Part shown: positions 1-13,312 of the stretch, piece by piece
How positions within the stretch are numbered: position 1 is the first letter of the stretch
How the letters are laid out: every line of letters begins with the position of its first letter
Assembly: GCA_028751875.1 (NCBI GenBank)
Contig: CM054145.1
Coordinates: 976,329-1,040,328, forward strand
Source: Rapana venosa
Lineage: Eukaryota; Mollusca; Gastropoda; Neogastropoda; Muricidae
DNA length: 64,000 nt
Direction: 5' to 3'
Notes under the pieces: model-generated
The model's input: only the letters and a program-made list of their open reading frames with translations
What the model was told of the DNA's origin: nothing
Database searches by the model: none
Position numbers and translations under genes: made by a program

Positions 1-179
1 TGTTGTTGTTGTGACTGATTGCTGTTTTCTTGTCGTTGTGATGACTGTTTCTGTTCACCTAGTCATAAGTTTTCAGATATTTTTTGTCATTTCATTGTTT
101 TTGCATTGAGCTCATCTGTGGCATTGTGTCTGAGCGCTTTTTTTAAGGTAAAGTATTGTGCACATTTCCACTGACATTA
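1..179. other. Unassigned T-rich sequence
   Basis: Clean sequence without a recognisable gene or repeat, leading into the minisatellite that follows. Confidence 0.5.
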
Positions 180-1130
180 TATCACATCACATCACATCAC
201 ACCATGTCACATCATATAACATTACATCCTAACACATTACATCACATTTCATTATATTACATCACATTGAATTCATAACATTACAGCATACCACATAACA
301 TCACATTTCATTATATTACATCATATTGAATTACATGACATTACACCACACTATGTTATATCACATCACACCATGTCACATAACGTTACATCAAGCCACG
401 TTACATCACACCACATTACATTTCATTATATTACATCACATTGAATTACATAGCATAACATTACACCATGTTACATTACATCACACCATGTTACATTACA
501 TCACACCATGTTACATCACATCACACCATGTTACATCACATCACACCATGTTACATTACATCACACCATGTTACATCACACCATGTTAATCACACCACAC
601 CATGTTACATCACATCACACCATGTTACAGTACATCACACCATGTTACAGTACATACACATGTACATCACACACACCATGTTACATACATCACCCATGTT
701 ACATCACATCACACCATGTTACATCACATCACACCATGTTACATCACACCACACCATGTTACATTACATCACACCATGTTACAGTACATCACACCATGTT
801 ACATTACATCACACCATGTTACATCACATCACACCATGTTACATCACATCACACCATGTTACAGTACATCACACCATGTTACAGTACATCACACCAGGTT
901 ACATTACAGCACACCATGTTACATTATATCACATCACTTGACATCACATCACTTGACATCACATTTTATCACATCACATCACACCACATCATTTGACACC
1001 ACATCACATTACATTTATCATTCACTTACACCATCATTTGACACACATCACATTTTATCATCACACCATCACATCACATTTTATCACATCACACCACACC
1101 ACTTGACACCACATCGCATTACACATCGCT
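180..1130. repeat. 20-bp minisatellite
   Basis: Tandem units of about 20 bp built on TTACATCACATCACACCATG, diverged at both ends and most regular at 470-900. The open frames across it (His/Thr/Tyr-rich) are repeat artefacts. Sequence quality looks good here. Confidence 0.9.
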
Positions 1131-1315
1131 CTGTGCTGTGGGAGGTTGTCCAGGGCTGGTTGTGTGACAGGACCCCCACTACAGCGGTCAGGCCAAGGTC
1201 AGCCAAGGTCAGTCTGCAGAGGCCAGGCTGGGTGAAGTGGGTGATGGTGCAGGACTTCCACCCCACCTCCTTCTACAACCTCTGCCTGCCCCAGCTCCCT
1301 GCCAGGGCCTCACCC

Positions 1316-2425
1316 TCACCATGACCATTGAACACACACATTATCCTCACCATGAGGAATGAATACACACCACCCTCACCATGACCATTGAACTCATACT
1401 TCTACCATGAGGATTGAACACACACTATCCTCACCATGAGGAATGAATACACACTATCCTCACCATGACCATTGAACTCATACTTCTGCCATGACGATTG
1501 AACACACACACCACCCTCACCATGAGGAATGAATACACTTTTCCCTCCCATGACAAATTAAAACACAACACCACCCCCCACCTGGGGAAATTGAAAACAA
1601 ACATTTTCCCTCACCATGACGATTGAACAAAACAAAACCAACCCACCATGGGGAATTGAAACACCCCAATCCTCACCAGGAAAATTGAACACAAAAAATT
1701 TTCCCTCACCATGGGGTTTGAACACCACAACTTTAATCCTCACCAGGGAGGATTGAAAACACACCCCTTTCCCTCACCATGAGGATTGAAACACACATTT
1801 TCCTCACCATGAGGATTAAAACACACACACTTTCTTCCCAAATGGGGAATTGAACACAAAACCCCTTTCCCAGAGGATTGAACACACATTATCCTCCCCA
1901 TGGGGATTGAACACCAAACCCCCAAAAAACCCCCTCCCCAAGGGGGAAATTGAAACACACTATCCTCCCCAATGAGGATTTAACCCACACTTATCCTCAC
2001 CTTTGGGGATTGAAACACCAAAACCTCACCATAAAATTTTGAAAAACCCCAACTATCCTCACCATGAGGTTTTGAAACACACCCACCCTCCCCAAAGAGG
2101 TTTGAACAAAACCACACCTCCCCGGGAAATTTAAAAAACACCCCCAAACCCCCTCCCCATGGGGAAATTGAACCCCACACCACCCCCCCCATGGGATTGA
2201 ACACCATTTCCTCCCTTTAGGTTTAGAAACACAAAATACCCTCCCCTGGGGGTTTTGAACCACACACAATACCCACCAATGAGGATTGAACACACACCAC
2301 TATCCTCCCCAATGGGGATTAACCCAAAAACCCCAACTTTCCTCCCAAGGGATTTGAACACAAACACACTTCCTAAACCATAGGATTAAACACACACACT
2401 ATCCTCACCATGACCTTAAAATACA
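1316..2425. repeat. ~30-bp minisatellite, decaying into noisy sequence
   Basis: Units contain CCTCACCATGAGGATTGAA followed by ACACAC. Up to about 1550 the units are clean. From there on the same unit is present with runs of C, A and G lengthened (for example CCTCCCCATGGGGATTGAAC). This shows the onset of the low-quality patch inside a known repeat. Confidence 0.85.
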
Positions 2426-3799
2426 CATCTGGATGAAACTTTATTTCAGAATGTTTTTTTTTGTTCTTTGAGGGGAGGTGGAGTAGTTGGTATAGGGGGG
2501 GTGTGTAGTGTGTGGGGTGTGTGTGTGGGGGGTGTGGGGTTTGTGGGTGTTTTGTTTTTGTGGTGTGTGGGGTGGGTTGGGGGTGTGTGTGTTTTTGTGT
2601 GTGTTTGTTTTTGTTTAAAATAAAACATGTGTTTTTTGACGTTATTGTGATTGTTTTGGAAGTTTTCTGGGAAGAAGCATTAAAATGGCTTTTTCCCCAA
2701 ATATTTTAAAATCCCACTTGTATTTTTTTTTAAAGGGAAACCAAAACAAAAATAGAAATTTAATTAAACATGATTTTCAAAACTGCTCACTTAAAAAAAT
2801 TTAAAGGAAATAAAAGAAGAATGATGGGGGTTTGTCAGTATGGGTTGATTTGTTTGAGCTTGTGGTTTTGTTGTGTTGTCTTGTCGTTGTTGTTGTCGTT
2901 TTTGGGATCCCGTTTAAAAAAAATGGCGAGGGTTTTGATTTTTGGGTCGACTTTTTTAAATCCTGCCCCCCTTTTCTGTAATTCCTGCCCCTTTTTGCTG
3001 CTACTGGGCTGCTGTTTGTTCGGGCGCTGCTGCTGCTGCTATTTTTGGGCGGCTGCTGCTGCTGCTGTTTGGCTGCGGGCTTTCTGCTCTGCTACTGCTG
3101 CTCCAGGTTTCCCTATTTCATTTCAATCCCCCCCTCACCCCCCCAGGTTGACGGCCCCACGGAGACACCTTTCCTTGTGGGGGTTTTTTTCCCTGCAGTA
3201 AACACCATCTGACTCCACTCCTAAAAAAGTCCTTCAACGAGACAATAAACAGGCCCCATGCATAAATTGCACACGTGGACCTTTTTACTCCCCATTTTTA
3301 AAAAACCTTTCTGCCTTTTGAAAGAGGGGCCTTTATTGTTTGGTAAGAACAAATTTAAAATTTTTTTTGAAATTAGATAAAGCCCCGTGGAGATTTCTGA
3401 TTTTGGGGAGTAAGAACAGATGGAAAAAAATAATATATGTTAAATTAAAAAAAGGGCCCAGCTACCTAATTTAAGGGTGTAGGTGTGTGTGTGCACGCGT
3501 GGGGGCGTACTACATTGGGTGTGGTTTGTGTTTTGAGATGTCTCTTTTTTAACGTCTATTCAAATTTGTAAATTTGAGGGGGAAAAATGTAAAAAGGGAA
3601 AGACAAACAAGAACTAAAAAAAAATGTCAGATAACAGTACAAAAATTAAAACATCAAACACAAAAAAAACTAAAAAATGGCAGAAAAAAAAGCAGAAAAC
3701 TTGAATTTTAAAAATAAAACCCACAAACTCCCCTTCGGTGCACCTTTACATGAAAAACCCAATCCAATTCGGGAAAAAATCCAAATCCGAATCCCCCCT

Positions 3800-4680
3800 T
3801 TCCTTCACAAAACACATGCAGGAACACATGCAAACACACATACGGGAAAACACACATGGGCACACAAAAGCCCCACACACACTCACACAAACGGGGGACA
3901 CCCCCCCCCACCCCCCACAAAATGCCCCCACTCACACGCACCAGCAAACACACACACACGCCCCACCCAAACCACACACAAGCACCAGCAAACCCACCCC
4001 AAAATTTGGGCAAACACACACACACCCCACAAAACCAAAAGGGAAAAACACACACACATACAGGGGGCAAACACACAAAAACACATACATGGGCAAACCA
4101 CAAAAACATAAATGAGCAAACACCGCACACTTACCTGGGAAAAACACAGGCACGCACACACATACCACAAACCCCAAAACACATAAAAGGGAAAACACAC
4201 ACATAAAAGGGAAAACACACACACATACCAAAAAACACACACAAATACATGGGAAAAACACACACCCCATACAGGGGCAAACACACGCACGCACACACAT
4301 CCCACAAACCCAACCACATACTTTGGGCAAACCACAAATACATGGGAAAACACACACACATACCAGCAAACACCCCCAAAACTAAACCAACAAAAAAACA
4401 ACACACATACATGTGAAAACCCACACACACCATACAGGGGAAAAACACCCCCAAATTAAGGGCAAACACACACACTTTAATGGGAAAACCCACAACACAT
4501 ACCGCAAAACACCACACATACTTGGGCAAAAACACCCACATACATGGGCAAACACACCCCCGCTTTACAGGGGAAAAACACACGACGCACAACTTTACCA
4601 CAAACACACCCCATACATGGGAAAAAAACACCCCCGCCCCAACACAACAAACAGGGGAAAAACACATACTCCCACTATAA
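3800..4680. repeat. CA-rich minisatellite (noisy)
   Basis: Irregular units of about 20-25 bp around CACACACATACATGGGCAAA or GGGAAAACACACACAC. Unit borders are blurred by base-run errors. At 4680-5560 it grades into C/A-only low-complexity sequence with a recurrent CCAGAACCCCAAAACAC pattern. Confidence 0.7.
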
Positions 4681-7249
4681 CAAAATAACAGGACACACCC
4701 AAAACCCCAGAACCCCACACAAAACCGGGAACACCCCCCCCAAACCCACACACAAAACCAGAACAAAACAAAACCCCCCAACACACCCAGAACATACCCC
4801 CCAAAACCCCCCCCAAACAACACCCCCAAGCAACAACAAAACATAAACCCAGACCCCCCCCACCCATCCAAAAGAACACCCACCCACCACAAAAAACACC
4901 AAACCACAAAAAAACACCCACACCCCAAGAACACAATCACACCCCCCCACAAAAACCAGAAAACATACACGGGGGGGGGGCACCCACCCCCCCCAGAACA
5001 CCCCCCCTTTCCAAAAAACAACCCCAAACCACCCCAACACACACCAGAAACCCCAAAACACACCCAAAACACACCAGAAACCCCAAAACCCCAAACAAAA
5101 CCACCCCACACCCAAAGAAAAACCCCAAAACACCAGAACCCCCCCAAACCAAAAACACCAACAACCAGAACAAAAACCCACACACAACACACACAAAACC
5201 TTAAAACCCACACCAGAACACAAACCAACACACAAACCAGAAACACAACCCACACACCAAAAACACAAACCACACACCCAGAACCCACACCCACCAGAAC
5301 CACCCAAAAACCAGAAAACCCCTTTTAAAACCAAAACCTTTTTCCCCCCCAAAAATTTTACCCAACACCCAAACCGCCAGAAAAACCCAAACCGGGTTAA
5401 TTTTTCAAAACCACCCAACAACCCGAACCCCAAAAACCCCCGAACCCCCAATCCCAACCACCAACCAGAACCCCCCCCCCAATTTTCCCGAACTCCCAAC
5501 CCAAACCCCGAAAAAACCCCCCAACAAACACCCCCAATCAATCACCAAGAACCCCTTTTTCAACCCAGCAAGGCCCCATTCTGAGGAAGGGAAAGGAGAA
5601 CGACCATTGGGATCGGGCCCAAAACCTGAGGGGAATTGTTTGCCTTTTTCCTTTTTTTTCCCTTGTCTTTTTTTCCCAAAAGGGATTAACCCAACCACCC
5701 CCATCTTGCCCGGCTAAAAAAAATCCCAGGGGGGAAAAACGCCCCAATTAATCCTGAAACATTTTTGGTTGAGTTACCTTCAAAAAAGCAATTCATGGAT
5801 GCAGTTTATCTTTTTTCCCCTTTTGGGGTCATTAAAACCTCAACCACTTCAGGTGTCTTTTATTTTCAAATTCAGTTCTGTGGTTAAAACTTTGAACCGT
5901 TTTTTTTTTTGTTTTTTTTTGGGGAAACGGGCCTTCATTTTTTGGTTTTTTTTGTTTGCTTTGTTCCGGGTTAATTAAACCTTTTTTTGGGTAATTTATC
6001 TTTTTTCTTTTTCTTTTCCTTTCTCTTTTTTAATTCTTTTTTCACTTCAAAGTTTTAAATCTAAATCACCCCCCCCCTAGTAAACAAAACCCCCCCTGAA
6101 CCCCCCCCTTGAAAAAAAAAAAGAAAAAAATAACCCACCCCCTGAGGGTTTTTAAAAACACCTGGCCAAGTTACCCCTAAAACCCACCTGAAAAGTTAAA
6201 AAAAAAAATCCCCCCCCCCCCCTTCCTTCATTTTTAAAAACCCCAAAAAAACCCAAAACAACCCAATTCCCAAAAACCCCCCAAACCCCCAAAAAATACG
6301 CCGGGCAAGGGAAAAATTAAACAAAAGAACCAAAAAATTTCAAACCCAAAACCCCCAAAAACCCCCGAACTTTTTTCCCCAAAAAAAAAAAAATGGGGGG
6401 GAAACCAATTCGGGGAAATCGGAAAGGAAGATGACGTTTCGTGCTTTTTTTCTTTTTTCTTTTTTTCTTTGGGTTGGCCTTTTCAAAGCCCCCCTTTGTT
6501 TCGCCAATACCTATTTGCCAAGTGTTCCTAAATTAAAACCGAGTTTAAAACTTTTTTTTGTTTGTGTTTCCCCCCTAAATTTCCCAGGGCAAGGGGAATT
6601 TTTTTTGGGGGTTTTTTTCCCCCCTTAAGAACTGATGAATTCAATTTGGGGGGGGGGTTGTTAAACCCCCCAACTCCCCTTGGGGTTTAAATAACCTTTT
6701 GAAGTGTTTTAAAAGGGGGGGGGGGGGGGGTGGGAAACCCCCTCCTGGCCAACTGATCCAACTTTTTTTTTCCCAATTTTGAAATTTCACATAACGAATG
6801 ACCTTTAAAAATAAAAGAATATGCCCCCCCTAAAACACCACCCCACCACCCCCTTAACCATACACCACACTCCACCACCCCCACACAAAAACCCCACCCC
6901 ACCAACCCCACACTTAAACAAAATCCTTTAAACCCCAACAAAACCCCACACCACCACACCCAAAATGACGCCTTTGCAAGCCTAACCCTAACATTTTAAA
7001 ACACGAACGCAGCCAATTTAACAATTTAAAACCACACCACCACCCCCCACACAACCCCAAAACCCCACCACCCCCACACAACCCCACACGCGCCACCCTG
7101 ACGCCGCCACGCAGCCTACCCCCTCCCAAAAACCCCACACTGTCCACACCCGAAACATACAAAACCTGCATTTTCTTTTTTTCCTTTCCCCCGGGAAATG
7201 GGGCCTTTACAATAACCCTTTGTTTCTCCCAAACCTTTTCCCACCCCAC

Positions 7250-7710
7250 GCATGCCTAAAACCCCTACACATACAGCCCCACTGCATCCCAACATCCCTA
7301 ACATGCACCCCCGGGCTTTCCTCTTTCCCTACACATCAGCACATGAAACCCCTAAAACCCTACACATCCCTCACACTGCATCCCCTACATCCCTAAACAT
7401 AAAACCACACGCATGCCAAACACCCCTACCCCATACAGCACCTGCATGCCTAAAACCCTTTCAAAATAAAGCACACTGCATGCCTAATCCCTACACATAC
7501 AGGCACACTGCATCCCTACACCCCTTTCCCCTTTACAGCACACTCCCGGGCCAACACCCCTACCTTACAGCAACTCCCATCCCAAAATCCCTACCATACT
7601 TAAACCACTCCCAGGGCCTACACCCCCTTCACATAAATGCCACCTGAAATGCCTACCCCCTACACAAAACATGAAACCTGCATGCCTACATCCCTAACAA
7701 CATGCCACCT
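7250..7710. repeat. ~30-bp minisatellite (noisy)
   Basis: Units resemble CCCTACACATACAGCACACT followed by GCATGCCTAAAA. About 15 degraded copies lie within the smeared patch. Confidence 0.6.
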
Positions 7711-8999
7711 CCCACTCATTCTGCCCTCGGCCTGAAAAAGGTTTAACAGACCCCCACGGGTGCTTCATTCACCAGAAAAACCACCATTGTCTGCCCGGCC
7801 TCCCCCCCTTCCTTCAAGCCCATATGAGGAGTGAGGCTAAAATTGGGGGCAACAATGCCGAAAAAAAAGCATCAGGCTTTGGCTGGTCGGGCTTTTGGCC
7901 TTCCGTGGGTCAATGCAATTTCGTTAGTTGGCTGTAGGAGCGCGTTTTAGCGTGGTCATGGTAACCTGGGCTGGCGGGGAACTTTGAGGGGGGTTTTTCC
8001 CCCCAGCCCCAATTTTTTACTGCTGCCTGTTGGTGGGGGCCACCCCAACCCCCCCCCCCTCCCCCTCCTCTCTGTGGGAATGCCCGCCATGTTGTCATCG
8101 ATCGGGTGTCGCCGGATTCAAGTTGGGGGCAGGTTGGGAAGGAAACTGCTGCCCCCATCTGTCCGATGACACGGTGTCACCCCGACTCTTCTCTCTGCCC
8201 CTACTCTGGGGCCCCCCCCCGCCATCTGCACCCTGTCGCCCAAACCTCCGTGCAGTTTAGTCCCGGGACAAACCGTTGACTCTTTCCAAAAGCAAAAAAT
8301 TTTCCCCCAGTCTTTTTTGGGAAATTGCCCCGAAGCAGGCTTGGACCCCCGACAAAGGGAAAGGGCTGTTTCGGCAGTGGGGGTGTGGGCCGGGCCCCTT
8401 GGGGCAGCCGCCACAGGTGGTTTAAGTGCCCCGGGCCCTTTCCAAAATTCACCCCATTCGGCTTGAAGTGGCCCGGGACGTGCGACAATGCTGTGTTCGG
8501 GGGGGATGGGCCCAATCAGCCCCCTTTTTGGGGTTCTGGGGTTGGAATGTAAGTTTTGTTAGGACCCGGACAGACATAGCGTTTCACTGAAACAGGATGT
8601 GTGTGGTGTAGGGGTAGGTTTTGTTAGGTAATTAAAGGCCGTGTTGGGGCAGCAGCCTTCTCCTCCTTCAGTCTGGGCATCACTGCATCTTTGTGTGATG
8701 AGGGCCCCGGGTGCTGTGTGCACACTTCGCGCCCCTTTTACTGCTGGTAACTAGTTTTGATCACAAAATTTAGGTCCCACCTTTGAACTGAGGTCTGGAT
8801 ATAAAAAAATGTGTTTTTGTGTGCGGGGGTAGTGATTTTGGGACTAAGTTTAAAAGTTTTTTTGAAAGGGTTTTAAATTTCAGGGATAAAGTATATTGAA
8901 TGTGGTTTAAGTGTTAAAAACGGGTTTTAAAATTTTAGGACACACCCAAAGTTTTTTTCAGTGTTTTGGGGAAACAAAAGAATTGGTTTTTTGGGGTTT

Positions 9000-9990
9000 C
9001 TGGGGGCACATCGTAACTAGGTTTCAGTATTTTGGGATCCATTGTGAAGGGGTTTTAGCGTTTTCTGGGGGCAAAATGTTTTTAACTGGTTTTTGGGGGT
9101 TTTCTGGGGTTTACATGTGTAACTGTAGTTTCAGCGTTACTTTGGGGGACATTGTAACTGTAGTTTTTGCGTTACTGGGGGCATATGTGTAACTGTAGTT
9201 TCAGCGTTTAATGGGGGAAAATGTTAACGGGAATTTCAGGTTACTGGGGACATTTTGTAAATGGAGTTTCAGCGTTTCTGGGGTCTCCCTCTGTAACTAG
9301 TTTCAGCGTTAATGGGGGTCTATTGAAAATGAGTTTCAGCGTTTTGGGGTTCTTTGTAACTGTTTTCGCGGGTTTTGGGGGCATATTTTAACAAATTTTA
9401 GCGTTACTGGGGGCAAAAAATTTTAACTATTTTTTTTAAGGGCCCCCTTTTTGGGGGGTTTTTAAAATTTTTAACTGTGGTTTCAGCGTTACTGGGGTCA
9501 CATGTTAAACTGTAATTTCGCGTTACGGGGGGTCAATATATAAATTGTTTCAGCGTTTTCTGGGGCATTTGTGGGAGCTATGGTTTCGCGGGTTTCTTTT
9601 TGGGGGCAAATTTGGAAAATGGTTTCACGCAATGGGGGCACAATTTTGTAACTGTGGTTTCAATTAACTGGGGTCACATCTTGATGGTTTTTGCGTTATG
9701 GGTCCCCTTTTTTAACCCGGTTTTACGTTACTGGGGCACTGTGTAACTGGTTTTTAGCTTATGGGGGCATATCCCTGACTGTGGTTTCAAACTTTATGGG
9801 GGGAAATTGGTGAATGAGGTTTTTTAGCGTGGGGCTGGGGCAAAAGCGGTGACTGTGGGTTTTGGCAATTTCTGGGGTCCATATGTAACTGTGGTTTCAG
9901 CGTTAAAGGGGTCATATTGTGGGCTGTGATTTTGGGGGAAAATTTCTGGGGGGAAATTGGTGACTGAGGTTTTCAAACGTGATGGGTTTA
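9000..9990. repeat. ~33-bp minisatellite (noisy)
   Basis: Units contain GTAACTGTGGTTTCAGCGTT followed by ACTGGGGGCACAT, repeated roughly 28 times with many base-run errors. Confidence 0.75.
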
Positions 9991-10509
9991 CAGTGGGGAT
10001 TTTGGTTTTTGGCCAATGTACATGGTACAAGGGGGTGAATGGGGGTCCCCCCTCTTTTGGGGGGTCATGGACAAATACTCCTTTTCCCCTTCCCCCGGCC
10101 CCCCCTGGCCCGCCAGGTGCGCAGTTTCCCCTCGCAGTTTTTTCGAGACCCCAGCGCCCCTTTTCCCGAAAATTTGCCCCAACCCCACCGCCCGACCGCT
10201 TGAGAGGTCAGTGAAAGGGTGGCCCTTGGGGTGGGGGTTGCTGGCTGGGGGGCCCGGGGTTAGCTTTTCGACAAAAGAAACGGGGGAGGGGGGGGGGGGG
10301 GTAAGGGGGTTTTTTTTGCGGGGATTTGCACGTAAAATGGGTGGCACCCGGGGTGTCATGGATGGTGAAAAAAGGGTTTAAAAAAACAAAAAAAATTAAA
10401 AACAAACACGTTTAAAGTAAAAATTCTTTGACACACCGGAAGTCAAAATTCACACTTCCCCTGAAGGGGGAAAGCCAAAACCCAAGTTTGGGGCAGTTTA
10501 CCCCTCCCG

Positions 10510-12589
10510 CCGGCCGCAGCACACACACAACCCCACACACCACAAAACACCAGAATTAAACAAAAAAAGAGAAGAAGGAGAGAAAGAGAGAGGGGAAGGA
10601 GAGAGAGAGAAAAAATTGACAAAAGGGGCTTCCATAACGATCGTTTATTTTATATTTTAAAATCACTTTTTAAAATTTTCCTGTTTATTCATTTATGTAA
10701 GGGGTTTAAAAACCTTTTTGGGTTTTTTTTTTTCCCAACTCTATTGCATTTAATATTTATTTTTTTTGTCAGCAATTTTTTTTTTTGAAAATTCTCTTCT
10801 TTTGTCTCCCCTACCTCTCTCCTTTCTTTTCCCTTTTCCCCACCGAAGAAAAAAACAGAGGGAAACCAAAGTTTTTTCCATGCCCAACCAACTTACCTTT
10901 TCAAACCCTTTTTTTCCCCCCTTGGTTTTTTTTCACTTTAATTTAAATACAAATAAAAAAGGAAAAAAGGCCCTCAACAAACAAAGGAACTTTTCCCCGG
11001 TTGCCACCTTAATTTTGGGTTTTGGGGGAAAATTTGTGGGTCCAATGGGGGGTGATTTTTTGTTTTGGACCCTTTCCCCGGCACGCTCTCTTTTCCCTCT
11101 CTCCCAAACCAAAAAAACCCTCCCTCCCCCACCTTCCTCTCTCCCCCTCCTTCCTCCCCAACCCCCTTTCTCTCTTTGTTTCCCCCCCCTTAAGGGCGAG
11201 GTTGGAATTGGAGAAAAATTGATCTTTTAAAACGTGATTAGGCCCAAAGCCTTTTAATTAATAAGGGGGGGGAAAAAAACGGGGCCCTTCATTTTAAAGG
11301 GCCCTTTTTAAAAATAAACCGGGGGTAAAGCCAGGGCTTTTTCGTCCCCTTTAAAAGCTTTTAGCAGCCCATGATCCCCTGTTTTGGGAAAACTTAAACC
11401 GTTGAACCCTAAACCCCTTTCCCTCTTTTGGGGCGGGACCTTCTTCAAAGGAAAAAAGCCCAAAGTGTTAAAGGGGGGAGGGAAACCCGAAGGGGTTTGT
11501 TTTTTCAATTTGGGGACTTTCCTGGAGGGCCTTTAACTTTTCCCCCTACTTTAAAAAAAAATTTAAAAGGGTCCTTGTTTTCCCCCAAAAAGGATTGAAT
11601 AAAAATTTTTTTAAGGAAGGGGAATTTGAAAGAAGAATTGGGAAAGGGCCCCCTTAAGGGAAAGCTTTGGTCTTTTTTCCCCCCCTTTTTTAAAGGAACA
11701 CCCCAAATTTAAACCTTAAAACAGAAAGGGAAGGGGATGAAAGCTCCAAAGGCAGATTTAAATTTGTGCTTTGGTCAATGAAGGGGGTACACCCCCCAAC
11801 GGGGGAATTTTAAAAGGGGTTATGCCCTTTTAAAAACCCCCCCTTTTTTCCCCCTTTAAAAAAGACTTCCCAAAATTTTAATAAAATTTGGTTTTAACCA
11901 AGGTTCAATGTTCCCTTGGTTGGGGGGGTTTTTTGATTCTTGTTGTTTGGGGTTTTGGGGGGGGGGTTTGGGGAAAAATGGGTTTTGGCCTTTTTCTTTT
12001 CTTGGGTTTCAAAAATTGGGTTTTAAAGGGTATTTGTTTTCTAAAAAATTAACTTCCCCCCCGCCCTCCCTTTATTTTACCTTCCCCAAAATTTTTTGTT
12101 AAAATTTTAAATTTCCATTTCTGGTTAAAAAATTTTTAAAATTCTTTATTTGGCTCCCCTTTGCCCCAAAAAGAAAAAAAATTTTTCCCCCCCTTTTGGC
12201 TTTTAACAAAGAAAAATATTTTTTTGTTTAAAAGTCCCCCAAGGATCCCCCACCATTTTTAGTGAAGGGTTTTAAAAAAGGTTTTGACTTATTTTTTCGA
12301 AATAAAGATTTTATTCTTGGTTTTACATTTAAATTAATAAAACCTTTTAACCCCAAAAATGGTGGTCCAAAAAAAATTATTATTAAATTTTACAAAAGCC
12401 AACCGGAAATAAGAAAATAAACCCCTTTAAAATGGGGAACTTTGGGGAAAACCCGGAATTTATTTTAAAATTTAAAAATTCTTTAAATGGGGTTTTGTGG
12501 GGCGCCCGGGCTTAAAACCCAATTCCCAAATTTTTTTCAAAAGGGAAGTGGGTTTTTTTCCCCCTCCCAGGGAAAAAGGGAAAATTTAC
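10510..12589. repeat. Noisy duplicate of 12590-14730
   Basis: Collinear matches to the clean downstream sequence: CCATAACGATCGTTTATTT at 10632 against the 12715 region; CACGCTCTCTTTTCCCTCTC near 11082 against 13199; GGTAAAGCC..GGCTT near 11326 against 13443; and CTCCCAGGG..AAATTTACTCC near 12565-12590 against CTCCCGAGG..GAGTTTACGTCC near 14704-14730. The copy has the smeared base-run texture. It stops exactly where clean sequence begins. Confidence 0.8.
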
Positions 12590-12594
12590 TCCAC

Positions 12595-12630
12595 CCCACA
12601 CACACACACACACACACACAGAGAAGAGAG

Positions 12631-12696
<66 letters not shown>
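12595..12696. repeat. (CA)n-(GA)n microsatellite
   Basis: A pure CACACA run passes directly into a GAGAGA run of about 75 bp. This marks the first clean sequence after the noisy patch. Confidence 0.9.
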
Positions 12697-12697
<1 letters not shown>

Positions 12698-12894
12698 CAT
12701 TGACAACGGGACTTCCGATAACGATCGTTTATTTGATATTTCAAAATCACTTGTACATTGTCCTGTTTATTCATTTATGTAAGTTTAAGGCTGGTTAATC
12801 TGTTCTAACTCTTATTGCATTCTAATATTCATTTTTTCTGTCAGCAATTTTATTTTTGCATATTCTCTTCTTGTGCTCTCCTCTACCTCTCTCA

Positions 12895-13312
12895 CTTTCT
12901 CTCTTTCTCACTCACTCGCTCACGTACACTCACACACACGCACGCACGCACACACACATGTATGCACATACGCACACACACACTCACACATACACACACC
13001 CTTTCCCCACTAGTCTAATATCACTTTTAAAGTGAAAATACTTTAAATCAAAGAACGAACGCGCCACGCACACACAACACACACACACGCACACATACGC
13101 ACGCATGCACACACATATGCACATGCGTTCATGCAGAGAGAGATAGAGAGTCCATGGTTGTGTAGCCTTTTTGGTGTGTACTGAATGCACACGAACGCAC
13201 GCTCTCTTTTCCCTCTCTCTCTCCCCCTCCCTCTCTCTCTCCCCCTCCCTCTCTCCCCCTCCCTCTCTCCCCCCCCCTCTCTCTCTCTGTCTCTCCCCCC
13301 CCTCTCTCTCCA
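12895..13312. repeat. CT-rich and CA-rich microsatellites
   Basis: Imperfect CTCTCT, CACACGCA and CCCTCTCT runs separated by short unique sequence. Confidence 0.8.

Larger units (their letters stand above)
1550..12590. other. Low-quality, homopolymer-smeared sequence patch
   Basis: Throughout this block neighbouring bases are merged into runs of A, C, G or T, giving a texture unlike the clean sequence on either side. Known repeat units and a duplicated segment (10510-12590) show the same distortion. Stretches at 2426-3800, 5560-7250, 7710-9000 and 9990-10510 hold nothing I can identify. Long open frames here are not credible. The likely cause is unpolished single-read sequence placed in a gap. 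Confidence 0.8.

Noticed and set aside
326..1324. Tandem direct repeats with regular spacing, considered as a CRISPR array
   Set aside because: Units are head-to-tail without unique spacers, and the window is eukaryotic.
3677..5541. Cys/Val/Gly-rich open frames up to 390 codons on the reverse strand
   Set aside because: They lie in smeared CA-rich sequence; the frames come from missing A/T-rich stops in low-complexity DNA.
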